Below, piece after piece: positions 20,012 to 28,256 of a stretch of 64,000 nucleotides of DNA (positions are counted from its first letter, which is position 1; each line of letters begins with the position of its first letter). The position numbers and the translations under genes are program-made. The stretch is from CAWGET01 sp963821715. Lineage in GTDB: Bacteria > Bacteroidota > Ignavibacteria > Ignavibacteriales > Melioribacteraceae. Where the stretch lies: positions 164,451 through 228,450 of the forward strand of contig CAWGET010000008.1 in assembly GCA_963821715.1 (NCBI GenBank). The letters are read 5' to 3'. The notes below the pieces were generated by a model that ran no database searches, had not been told where the DNA came from, and saw only the letters and a list, made by a program, of their open reading frames with translations.

Positions 20012-22114
20012 TTAAAATATTGCGAATAAAACAAATAAAGCTACAACCGAGATAACAACATACAACACGTAAGTTTGAATTTTTCCGGTTTGAACTTTTC
20101 TAAAAGACAATCCTATTAAACCGCTGAAGAAAGCGGTAAAGTTTACAAGTCCGTCCACAACATAAGTATCGAACAATCCGTTTAGTTTGGCGAAGCCGCG
20201 CGTGACCGAAGCCGCGCCGTTTACAATTCCGTCAACTACTTTATTATCGAAGACAGATAATCCCGCACCGGTTTTTAACGTTCCCGAAATAAAAGTAGCG
20301 TCGTAAATTTCATCAACATACCATTTGTTAAATGATAAATTGTAGAGCGGTTTATATTTCTCCGCGAGTTTATCAGGATCGGTTTTGCGCCATTGATAAA
20401 TAAAATAAGCAAGCAGTATTCCCAAACCTGCAAGGAGGAGGGATAAAATCATAGCCGGATAATGCATTGCATGTTTTGCGTGCATATAAGTTGATGAATG
20501 AACTGTCGTTTCCTCGGCTTCTTCCAAAGCTTCTTCGTAATTAACTTCTTCCGATTTCATAAAGTCGAAGCGCGCTTCGTCGGGAACAATCGGGCTCGGA
20601 GTTGTAACCCAATTACTCAGGAACCATCCACTTTCCGGATTTACCGGATTTGGAGTATACCAAAAGAAAACTGAAAGACCACTTAGAACAATCAATGGAA
20701 CCGTCATCACCCATCTTTGTTCGTGCGCATGATCGTATTTCTCTTTATTTCTCGGCTTTCCGTGAAAAGTTAAGATTACAAGACGGAACATATAAAACGC
20801 TGTCATAAACGCGACGACGAAACCGAGAACGGGTATTAACCAATGCCCGGTAAGTTTTCCGAAGATAAGCGTACCGGCTAAAATTCCATCCTTGCTCAAA
20901 AATCCGGATGTAAATGGTATGCCGGAAATTGCGAGAGTTGAAATTAAGAAAGCCGTGTAAGTTATCGGCATTTTTTTTCTCAATCCGCCCATTTCATTTA
21001 TATCCTGCGTGTGATGCATTGCGTTAATTACCGAGCCTGAACCGAGAAATAAGCAGGCTTTGAAGAATGCGTGCGTTACAAGATGAAAGAATGCGTAAGT
21101 ATAAGCACCGACGCCAACCGCCATAACCATATAACCAAGCTGGCTAACCGTTGAATACGCGAGAACTCGTTTAATATCGTTTTGTGTGATGGCAATTGTG
21201 GCTGCGATAAAAGAAGTTACCGCGCCGATTATGGCAATAACCAAAAGCGCGTCTGCGGTAAGCATTACAAAAATTCTCGCTACAAGATAAACTCCCGCCG
21301 CAACCATTGTTGCCGCGTGAATCAAAGCGCTTACCGGAGTTGGACCTTCCATCGCATCCGGAAGCCAGACGTGAAGAGGAAACTGAGCTGATTTTCCGAC
21401 AGCGCCCATAAATACAAGAATTCCCGCGGCAGTTAATCCGCCAATTGTTCCGTAAGGAAGAACTCCCTGCGAAATTTGTTCAAATATAGTATCAAAAGTA
21501 AATGTTCCGTATGTCGTAAAAAGTATCAGTATTCCAATAAACATTCCGAGATCGCCAACCCTGTTAACGAGGAAGGCTTTTTTCCCTGCATCGGAAGCAG
21601 ATTTTTTCTCGAACCAAAATCCGATCAATAGATAAGATGATAAACCAACCAACTCCCAGAAAATATACATCATCAAAAGATTATGCGTTAAAACTATTCC
21701 GAGCATCGAAAAAGTGAAAATCCCGAGATAAGCAAAATAGCGCGTATATCTTATATCGCCTTTCATATATTCAATGGAAAAAAGATGAACCAGGAAACTG
21801 ATAAGATTTACTACCACAAGCATTATCGCGGTAAGATTATCAATTTTAATTCCGAGTTCTACAAAGAAATCGCCTACGTTAAAAACTCTTCCAAAGTCTA
21901 TCCACGTGAAGCTGAAAATCAAATCCTGTTCGGCGTAAGCTCCAAGCTTGAAAAATGCAATAATACCGGAGAAGACGAGAACGATGAATAAAATTCCGAC
22001 TTCGAGCAAATAAAGTTTTTGGATTTTTTTACCGAAGAAGATTAATGTTGTAAATCCCAGCAGCGGTAAAAAAAGCGTTAAAACCGAAAGAAATAGTAAT
22101 GATTGTTCTGACAT
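20012..22114 (-). CDS. nuoL: NADH-quinone oxidoreductase subunit L
   Basis: 700 residues. The largest antiporter-like subunit, at the distal end of the membrane arm and carrying the long lateral helix. Blocks seen: Y-I-F-W-E-L-V-G-L-S-S-Y-L-L-I-G-F-W, N-R-V-G-D-L-G, P-L-H-V-W-L-P-D-A-M-E-G-P-T-P-V-S-A-L-I-H-A and V-L-A-Y-S-T-V-S-Q-L-G-Y-M. A soluble Glu-rich loop precedes the C-terminal helices. It starts 3 bp after the nuoK stop. Confidence 0.97.
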   Translation of the reverse strand: MSEQSLLFLSVLTLFLPLLGFTTLIFFGKKIQKLYLLEVGILFIVLVFSGIIAFFKLGAYAEQDLIFSFTWIDFGRVFNVGDFFVELGIKIDNLTAIMLVVVNLISFLVHLFSIEYMKGDIRYTRYFAYLGIFTFSMLGIVLTHNLLMMYIFWELVGLSSYLLIGFWFEKKSASDAGKKAFLVNRVGDLGMFIGILILFTTYGTFTFDTIFEQISQGVLPYGTIGGLTAAGILVFMGAVGKSAQFPLHVWLPDAMEGPTPVSALIHAATMVAAGVYLVARIFVMLTADALLVIAIIGAVTSFIAATIAITQNDIKRVLAYSTVSQLGYMVMAVGVGAYTYAFFHLVTHAFFKACLFLGSGSVINAMHHTQDINEMGGLRKKMPITYTAFLISTLAISGIPFTSGFLSKDGILAGTLIFGKLTGHWLIPVLGFVVAFMTAFYMFRLVILTFHGKPRNKEKYDHAHEQRWVMTVPLIVLSGLSVFFWYTPNPVNPESGWFLSNWVTTPSPIVPDEARFDFMKSEEVNYEEALEEAEETTVHSSTYMHAKHAMHYPAMILSLLLAGLGILLAYFIYQWRKTDPDKLAEKYKPLYNLSFNKWYVDEIYDATFISGTLKTGAGLSVFDNKVVDGIVNGAASVTRGFAKLNGLFDTYVVDGLVNFTAFFSGLIGLSFRKVQTGKIQTYVLYVVISVVALFVLFAIF

Positions 22115-22117
22115 AAA

Positions 22118-22429
22118 TTATTCTTTTAGATTATCTATTTCGTCCACATTAATATTTGTAAACGTTTTATATAAATTGAGCACAATAGCAAGAGCTATTG
22201 CCGCTTCGGCCGCAGCTAAAATAATTACGAACAAAGCGAACAACTGTCCGTTCAAGCCGAAGTTTCCATATTTGGCAAAAGCCACAAAATTAATATTAGC
22301 CGAATTAAGTATCAACTCGACTCCCATCAAAACCATTATAGCGTTCTTCCTGGAAACAACAGCCATAATTCCCAAAGAAAAAAGTATTGAACTTAGAATT
22401 AAAAAGTGCGTAAGACCTACGTGAAACAT
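22118..22429 (-). CDS. nuoK: NADH-quinone oxidoreductase subunit K
   Basis: 103 residues with three membrane helices, the standard size. The conserved membrane glutamate is in M-V-L-M-G-V-E-L-I-L-N-S-A-N-I-N-F-V-A-F, and the second is in A-A-E-A-A-I-A-L-A-I-V. NuoK lies between NuoJ and NuoN in the membrane arm and is part of the proton path. Its ATG directly follows the nuoJ stop. Confidence 0.96.
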   Translation of the reverse strand: MFHVGLTHFLILSSILFSLGIMAVVSRKNAIMVLMGVELILNSANINFVAFAKYGNFGLNGQLFALFVIILAAAEAAIALAIVLNLYKTFTNINVDEIDNLKE

Positions 22430-22924
22430 TTATTTATCTCTCCGCGCTATTGTAGCCGCTCCTATCATCGCCACCAAAAGCAAAATAGCGAGCAGTTCAA
22501 AAATTAAAATGTAATCTGTTAATAAAACTTTACCAAGCCCGAACACTGTTGTTTCAGGATTAGCCGCCGGATTAATCGTCCAGCCGGTTGTAGTCATAAT
22601 GTATATCAGAAGTCCGAGAAGCAGTAAAACTCCTATTGTAGCGGGCACAACATTAACGGCTCCGGCTTTAATTTGGACGTTGACTACCTTATTTGTAAGC
22701 ATAACACCGAATAGCATTAATATTAAAATGCCGCCGACGTAAACCAGTATTTGAACGACCGCGATAAAATCTGCGCCGAGCAAAACGTAAATTCCGGCGA
22801 CTCCGAAAAAAGTAAAGAGCAAATTGAAAGCCGAATAAACCAGGTTTTTGGAATAAACAACAATCGCCGCCGAAACCAGCGTAATCGCCGCAAATAAATA
22901 AAATATTATATCGTATAATTCCAT
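22430..22924 (-). CDS. nuoJ: NADH-quinone oxidoreductase subunit J
   Basis: 164 residues, five predicted membrane helices. The signature TM3 segment with its pi-bulge region is visible in D-F-I-A-V-V-Q-I-L-V-Y-V-G-G-I-L-I-L-M-L-F-G. It ends directly against nuoK. A 113-bp gap separates it from nuoI upstream, the second-largest gap in the cluster. Confidence 0.95.
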   Translation of the reverse strand: MELYDIIFYLFAAITLVSAAIVVYSKNLVYSAFNLLFTFFGVAGIYVLLGADFIAVVQILVYVGGILILMLFGVMLTNKVVNVQIKAGAVNVVPATIGVLLLLGLLIYIMTTTGWTINPAANPETTVFGLGKVLLTDYILIFELLAILLLVAMIGAATIARRDK

Positions 22925-23037
22925 ATTAAATAAGTTGATTCCTTCAATAAGTATTGAAGATTAAAAAATAATTTTGAACCTTTATTTGATGATGAACATT
23001 TTAATGTTTCTACTTAATTAATTCTAATTTATCGCTT

Positions 23038-23985
23038 TTAGCCTTTTGTATCTTTATCCTCGTCCGATTTCGGCTTACCCTTCTCTACATCTTTCGATCC
23101 ACCTGCGTCTCTTTCAGTTCTGTTGCCGGAACGATCGGCGGAATCATCTTTTCTTTTATCAGTGTTTTCCTGTTCCATTTTTTTATCTCCTGTTTCGGCT
23201 TGTTTATTTTCATCGGAAGATCTTGGTTCTTTTTCTCCTTCTTTCTTTTCCTCATTTTCTGCTTTCTTTGCGCTTGCATAAGGATCCGGAGCGGGTTTAT
23301 TTTCCATCTTCGATTTAGCCGCCGTGTTTTCCACCTTTTTCTGTTCTTCTCTAAGTCCTTCTGCTTTCTCAGATTTTGGCTTCGCGTCCGGATTTACTTT
23401 TCCTTCTTCTTTCACTGCAGCTTTCGGAACAGGCTTCGGTTTAGCAGCTTGTTCGGCTTTGGCTTTTGCAGCCGCGGCTTTCTGCGCTTCTTTTTCCGCC
23501 ATCATTTTTTCATAGTTGGCTGTTTTTTCTTTCGATTCTTCTTCGGTTAAAGTAGAAAAATTGTAAACTAAATTTCCTCTTTCAAATTCCGAAAACTCAT
23601 AAACATCGGTCATATAAATACATTCGGTAGGGCAGGGGAAAACGCACAATTGGCAATAGCAGCACTTTGCAATGTCTATATCGAACTGTGTAACCCATAA
23701 AACTTTTTTCTTTCCATTGGAAGTTTTTCCCAAGTCCTCCGAAGGCAAAGATTTTGCAGTTTCGATAGTAATGCAATTAACCGGACAAGCGCGCGCACAT
23801 TGATCGCATCCTATGCAGTCATCCATATTTACATAAAGCCGGTTGCGCACTCTTTCGGGAAGCGGAACCTTAACATCCGGATATTGAATTGTTACAGAAG
23901 GTCGTAGCATTTGACGGAAAGTAATTTTCATTCCGATCAACACCGTCCAGATTCCATCCCATGTATTTTTAAAGTATTGTTTCAT
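23038..23985 (-). CDS. nuoI: NADH-quinone oxidoreductase subunit I with a long charged C-terminal tail
   Basis: 315 residues, about twice the usual length. Residues 1-145 are ordinary NuoI: two 8Fe ferredoxin motifs, C57-x2-C60-x2-C63-x3-C67-P and C108-x2-C111-x2-C114-x3-C118-P, binding clusters N6a and N6b that pass electrons to NuoB. From about 147 to 315 there is a low-complexity tail dominated by Lys, Glu, Ala, Asp and Pro (K-A-A-A-A-K-A-K-A-E-Q-A-A-K-P-K-P near its start). It reads through without interruption and ends in D-E-D-K-D-T-K-G. Such a tail would lie on the cytoplasmic arm where an NADH module would normally dock. It may be a docking or disordered element; that is inference. 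Confidence 0.93.
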   Translation of the reverse strand: MKQYFKNTWDGIWTVLIGMKITFRQMLRPSVTIQYPDVKVPLPERVRNRLYVNMDDCIGCDQCARACPVNCITIETAKSLPSEDLGKTSNGKKKVLWVTQFDIDIAKCCYCQLCVFPCPTECIYMTDVYEFSEFERGNLVYNFSTLTEEESKEKTANYEKMMAEKEAQKAAAAKAKAEQAAKPKPVPKAAVKEEGKVNPDAKPKSEKAEGLREEQKKVENTAAKSKMENKPAPDPYASAKKAENEEKKEGEKEPRSSDENKQAETGDKKMEQENTDKRKDDSADRSGNRTERDAGGSKDVEKGKPKSDEDKDTKG

Positions 23986-23986
23986 C

Positions 23987-25060
23987 TTATAATAAAGTTA
24001 TTAATCCGACAATAATTAGGTTTACAAAAGCGTAAGGAATTAAATATTTCCAGCAAACAGTCATCAGTTGGTCAACTCTCAAGCGGGGCAGAGTCCAGCG
24101 CAGCCACATTTGAACGAAGACGAAAAATAATCCTTTGAATGTAAACCAGAAAAGCTGTTCTACCGGAACTAACCATTCGATTCCGAGTGTGTTGCCGAGA
24201 TAACCGAAAGGGGATTGATATCCGCCGAAAAATATTGTTGCTACAATTGCGGAAACAGCAAACATATTCGCGTATTCAGCAAGGAAAAACATAGCGAATT
24301 TCATCCCGGAATATTCCGTGTGATAACCGGAAACCAATTCCGATTCCGCTTCCGGAATATCGAACGGAGTTCTGTTAACTTCCGCCAATGTTGAAATATA
24401 TAAAATTATGAACCCTACAATCATAAAAGGCGTTAAAAGAATTTTTATTAAGAAAGTCTCTGTTCCGCCTCCGAAAATATTCCAGTTCCAGAAATATTGC
24501 GTCTGCATTATGCTCATATCGTTAAGATTAAGAGTGCCGGTCATCATTACAATTGTAAGAACAACAAGCGCGGTCGGAATTTCGTAACTGATTATTTGCG
24601 CCGCCGAACGCATTGCGCCGAGCAGAGAATATTTATTGTTGGAAGCCCAGCCCGCCATCAAAATACCGGCAACAACAAGACTTGAAACCGCGAGTATATA
24701 AAAAATTCCTACTTCAGCTCCGGTCCCGATATAAATACTGGAAAATGGAATTGCCGCGAACGCCGCGTAAGTTCCGGCAAATACAAGATAAGGAGCAATG
24801 TTAAAGAGTTTCTTATCCGTATCGGAAGCTACAATATCTTCCTTTTGAATAAGCTTTAAAATATCGGCTACAGTTTGTATTATTCCGTGATAACCTGTCC
24901 GCATCGGTCCAAGCCTGTCCTGCATATGCGCGGAAACTTTTCTTTCGGCTAAAACCGCAAACAACGCAAACGGCAGAATAAAAACAAAAAGAGGCAGCGC
25001 CGCCGCGATGATTATCGCTAATATCTGATTGTTCAGTAAGTTTTGAATTATTTCATACAT
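23987..25060 (-). CDS. nuoH: NADH-quinone oxidoreductase subunit H
   Basis: 357 residues, about eight membrane helices. Forms the quinone-binding chamber with NuoB and NuoD. The family markers A-E-R-K-V-S-A-H-M-Q-D-R-L-G-P-M-R-T-G and T-P-F-D-I-P-E-A-E-S-E-L-V-S-G-Y are both present. Its ATG overlaps the nuoD stop by one base (TAATG), and nuoI begins one base after it ends. Confidence 0.97.
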   Translation of the reverse strand: MYEIIQNLLNNQILAIIIAAALPLFVFILPFALFAVLAERKVSAHMQDRLGPMRTGYHGIIQTVADILKLIQKEDIVASDTDKKLFNIAPYLVFAGTYAAFAAIPFSSIYIGTGAEVGIFYILAVSSLVVAGILMAGWASNNKYSLLGAMRSAAQIISYEIPTALVVLTIVMMTGTLNLNDMSIMQTQYFWNWNIFGGGTETFLIKILLTPFMIVGFIILYISTLAEVNRTPFDIPEAESELVSGYHTEYSGMKFAMFFLAEYANMFAVSAIVATIFFGGYQSPFGYLGNTLGIEWLVPVEQLFWFTFKGLFFVFVQMWLRWTLPRLRVDQLMTVCWKYLIPYAFVNLIIVGLITLL

Positions 25061-26175
25061 TATCTATCCACTTCTCCGAGAACTATATCAATGCTTCCTA
25101 AAATTGCAACAACGTCGGCTACAAGATGTCCTTTGCAAAGTTCGCCCATTACGCCGAGGTTTACGAAAGAAGGAGCGCGACCTTTAACGCGGGATGGATT
25201 TACCGAACCGTCGCTCATTATAAAATAACCGAGTTCGCCGCGCGGATTTTCGACGCGGGAATATATTGAACCAACCGGCGGTTTAATCCTTCGCGGAATA
25301 GCTTCCTTTACATCGCCTTCGGGAATTTGTTCGAGCGCCTGCTCTAAAATTTTTACGCTTTCTTCCATTTCTAAAACTCGCACATAGAAGCGGTCCCAGC
25401 AGTCGCCAACTTGTCCCATTCTACCGTCGCCCACCGGAATATCAAAATCAAATCTATCATAAATTGAATAAGGATCTTCGCGGCGCAGATCGAATGGAAT
25501 TCCGCTTCCTCTAAGCATCGGACCGGAAATTCCGTAATTCAATGCGGTATCAATCGGCAGAACGCCAACGTCGGCTGTTCTTTCGATAAAAATTTTGTTG
25601 AATGTAAGTAGTTCGTTTAATTCGTTTATGCGAGGTTTAAAGTATTCTAAAAATTCTTTTGTTAATCGAAGAAAGTCCGGGTGAAGATCGTGGGAAACTC
25701 CGCCGACCCAGATATAATTGTATAAAAGTCTGGCGCCGCATGTCATTTCAAAAAGTTCTAATATTTTTTCACGATCGCGGAAGCAGTATAAAAAAGGGGT
25801 AAAAGCGCCAACGTCCAATCCATAAGTTCCGAGCGCTACTAAGTGAGACGCGATCCGCTGGAGTTCTCCCATAATTATGCGGATATATTCAACTCTTTCC
25901 GGAACTTTAATATCCATCAACCTTTCAACGCCAATTGCGTAAGCAAACTCGTTATACATAGAAGCGAGATAGTCCATTCTGTCTACGTAAGGAATTACCT
26001 GCTGATATGTCATCGCTTCGCTGTGTTTTTCGAAACAGCGGTGGAGATAACCCAGATGCGGTTTTACATCTATAATTAACTCGCCGTCAAGTTCGATTTC
26101 CAATCTTAAAACACCGTGCGTCGATGGATGCTGCGGCCCCATATTCAGGACCATTTCTTCCGTTTTAATTGCCAT
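25060..26175 (-). CDS. nuoD: NADH-quinone oxidoreductase subunit D
   Basis: 371 residues. The 49-kDa-type subunit forms the quinone pocket in the peripheral arm. The N-terminal M-G-P-Q-H-P-S-T-H-G-V-L-R loop with the quinone-contacting His is intact, as are C-G-A-R-L-L-Y-N-Y-I and the C-terminal V-A-I-L-G-S-I-D-I-V-L-G-E-V-D-R. Separate nuoC and nuoD genes. A 475-bp palindrome-rich gap separates it from nuoC upstream. Confidence 0.97.
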   Translation of the reverse strand: MAIKTEEMVLNMGPQHPSTHGVLRLEIELDGELIIDVKPHLGYLHRCFEKHSEAMTYQQVIPYVDRMDYLASMYNEFAYAIGVERLMDIKVPERVEYIRIIMGELQRIASHLVALGTYGLDVGAFTPFLYCFRDREKILELFEMTCGARLLYNYIWVGGVSHDLHPDFLRLTKEFLEYFKPRINELNELLTFNKIFIERTADVGVLPIDTALNYGISGPMLRGSGIPFDLRREDPYSIYDRFDFDIPVGDGRMGQVGDCWDRFYVRVLEMEESVKILEQALEQIPEGDVKEAIPRRIKPPVGSIYSRVENPRGELGYFIMSDGSVNPSRVKGRAPSFVNLGVMGELCKGHLVADVVAILGSIDIVLGEVDR

Positions 26176-26650
26176 GCATCAAATCCAATTATACTTTACT
26201 TTTTCCTGGATAAATTTCAAAACTTTTTTCTTCTTGTTACAAAGACCGTTTCGGTTAAAGCCGGCTTTGCTTTTTTATTCTTATTCCCAAGCCTATCCCA
26301 AAGGGATGGCTTCGCCAAAGGCTTGGGTTAATAATGTTATTTATATTTCAATTAACGTAACTGATCTTCAGTGATTAACCCAAGCGTTTACGCTTGGGGT
26401 TATGCTCATATACTCTCTTCGGGCTTTAGCCCAAACTTTTCTCTCTGAAATCTCAAATCTTTCACAATCTATTAAGGAAAATCTAAATGCGGCTAAAGCC
26501 GATAAGCGCATTGCCAATTCTCATCCGTCCGCTAAAGCGGACGGCAATAGAAAATCCATCAATATTTTCCCAAAGACCGTTTCGGCTAAAGCAAGCTTTT
26601 CTTTTTTATTTTCAACTTTAAACGCTTTTACTGTTCACTACTTACTGTTT
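26176..26650. repeat. Palindrome and direct-repeat cluster between nuoC and nuoD
   Basis: No gene is seen. Hairpins: outer arms CCCAAGCC/GGCTTGGG at 26286-26327; CCCAAGCG/CGCTTGGG around 26379-26398; GGGCTTTAGCCC at 26421-26432; CGGCTAAAGCCG at 26490-26501; and CCGTCCGCT/AGCGGACGG at 26525-26544. A 40-bp direct repeat starting AAAGACCGTTTCGG is present at 26241-26280 and about 26572-26610. The look is of stacked REP-like elements inserted into the operon. They may affect transcription or stability of the distal nuo genes. Confidence 0.75.
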
Positions 26651-27181
26651 TTAATAAGGAACTTTCATTCCCTGGTAAAACTCAGGATTTTTGTAATCTT
26701 TTCTCAATGGATATCCGGCATCCCAATCATAAGGCATTAATATCCTTGTTAATTGCGGATGATGTAAAAATTTAATACCGAACATATCGTAAGCTTCGCG
26801 TTCGTGCCAGTTTGCCGTTTTCCAAACATTTTCCACCGATTCAACTTCGGGATTTTCCCTCGGAGTTGAAGCTACCAAAGTAACTTTATGTTTTAATTTT
26901 GTAGAATGTAGATGATAATATACACTGAGAGTTCCGCCTTCAATTGTTTCGCTTTCATCTTCGGCTTTAATTTTTTCTCCGTTTGCGTCGTCAACTCCCG
27001 AAAGACACATTAAATAATCGAATAACATTTCTTCGTTAGTTCTTAAGAAATCCGCTATTTCGTGAATTTTCATAGGCGGGACTGTTATTACAGGCGCTAC
27101 CGGTTTTTCATCATTAAATTCCAGCCCGTAATTCGGGAATTCATTTTTAATTATTTCGAAAATTTCCTGCTGTTCTTTCAT
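26651..27181 (-). CDS. nuoC: NADH-quinone oxidoreductase subunit C
   Basis: 176 residues. The 30-kDa-type subunit of the peripheral arm. The C-terminal signature W-H-E-R-E-A-Y-D-M-F-G-I-K-F-x-H-H-P-x-L-x-R-I-L-M-P is clear, followed by Y-P-L-R-K-D-Y. Overlaps nuoB by 4 bp (ATGA). The following gene, nuoD, is displaced by a repeat cluster. Confidence 0.96.
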   Translation of the reverse strand: MKEQQEIFEIIKNEFPNYGLEFNDEKPVAPVITVPPMKIHEIADFLRTNEEMLFDYLMCLSGVDDANGEKIKAEDESETIEGGTLSVYYHLHSTKLKHKVTLVASTPRENPEVESVENVWKTANWHEREAYDMFGIKFLHHPQLTRILMPYDWDAGYPLRKDYKNPEFYQGMKVPY

Positions 27182-27669
27182 GCCGTTTTTTTCTGTAATG
27201 ATTCGTGACGAATTTTTTCCTGCAATTTTAATAATCCTTCCAAAAGCGCTTCAGGTCTGGGCGGGCAGCCGGGAACGTAAACGTCGACCGGAATAACTCT
27301 GTCCACACCTTTCAAAACGTGATATCCATGCTCCCAATAAGGTCCGCCGCAATTTGAGCAGCTTCCCATAGAAATAATATATTTCGGGTCTGGCATTTGC
27401 TCATATAATCTTTTTATTCTCACCGCCATTTTCAGCGTGACGGTACCGGATATAATGATTACATCGGATTGTCTCGGCGAAGGGCGGGGAATAACTCCGA
27501 ACCGGTCAAAATCGTAATGCGCAGCCGAAGTAGCCATCATCTCAATAGCGCAGCAGGCTAAACCAAATCCCAACTGCCATAAAGAAGATAGACGCGCCCA
27601 ATTTAACAAGTCTTCGCTTTTAGTGATGACAATATTGCCGTCTGTAAATTCTTTATCTAAAAATCCCAT
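27178..27669 (-). CDS. nuoB: NADH-quinone oxidoreductase subunit B
   Basis: 163 residues. Carries the terminal [4Fe-4S] cluster N2 that reduces quinone. Ligands are C39, C40, C104 and C135, in L-A-C-C-A-I-E-M-M, M-G-S-C-S-N-C and V-P-G-C-P-P-R-P. The start lies 1 bp after the nuoA stop region, consistent with a compact operon. Confidence 0.97.
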   Translation of the reverse strand: MGFLDKEFTDGNIVITKSEDLLNWARLSSLWQLGFGLACCAIEMMATSAAHYDFDRFGVIPRPSPRQSDVIIISGTVTLKMAVRIKRLYEQMPDPKYIISMGSCSNCGGPYWEHGYHVLKGVDRVIPVDVYVPGCPPRPEALLEGLLKLQEKIRHESLQKKTA

Positions 27670-27670
27670 A

Positions 27671-28117
27671 TTAAACTTCCGTAGAAATCAATTCTTCTTT
27701 TTGTTTTTCTATTTTTGATCTGTTTAAAATTTCGTCTAACTGCGGAATATTCGGTTTTGGTTTCGCCCATTCCAAATCGCCTTTGCGCCATTCGTAAGCC
27801 ATTCCTAATCCTAGCACCACCAAAAACAAAACGCCCGAAATAAATCCGTAAAATCCGAAGCCTTTATAAGTAAGCGCCCATGGAAAAAGTAAAACAACTT
27901 CTACGTCGAAGATCAAAAAGATAAGCGCAACAACGTAAAAACGAATATTGAATTTTACCCAGGGAGAACCTTCGGGGTCTTCGCCGCATTCGTAAATTTT
28001 TAATTTTTCTTTTGTAGGACGACTTGGACGGATCATTTTTGCGGCGAAAATTGCTATGCCGACAAAAATAACCGCGATGAGTATAAAAATGAATATCTTT
28101 CCGAATTCTGTAAGCAT
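27671..28117 (-). CDS. nuoA: NADH-quinone oxidoreductase subunit A
   Basis: 148 residues with three membrane helices. The conserved loop Y-E-C-G-E-D-P-E-G-S-P-W and the following F-N-I-R-F-Y-V-V-A-L-I-F-L-I-F-D-V-E-V-V-L-L-F-P-W segment are diagnostic. First gene of the minus-strand nuo operon. The promoter should lie in 28118-28256, an AT-rich stretch shared with the divergent peptidase gene. Confidence 0.96.
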   Translation of the reverse strand: MLTEFGKIFIFILIAVIFVGIAIFAAKMIRPSRPTKEKLKIYECGEDPEGSPWVKFNIRFYVVALIFLIFDVEVVLLFPWALTYKGFGFYGFISGVLFLVVLGLGMAYEWRKGDLEWAKPKPNIPQLDEILNRSKIEKQKEELISTEV

Positions 28118-28256
28118 AAATTTATTTTTTATTAGTAAATTTAAAACTAAAATTTAAGATGAAGATAATAATTAAAATAAAGAAACAAAATTATCTTTTT
28201 TTATTTTAATTAGCAAATCTACTTTTTAATTACTCAAAATTTTCAGGTAATATCTC

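Noticed and set aside
23200..23550. Phe-rich open frame antisense to the NuoI tail
   Set aside because: The Phe/Leu-rich translation arises from the Lys/Glu-rich coding strand. It looks membrane-like only by composition.
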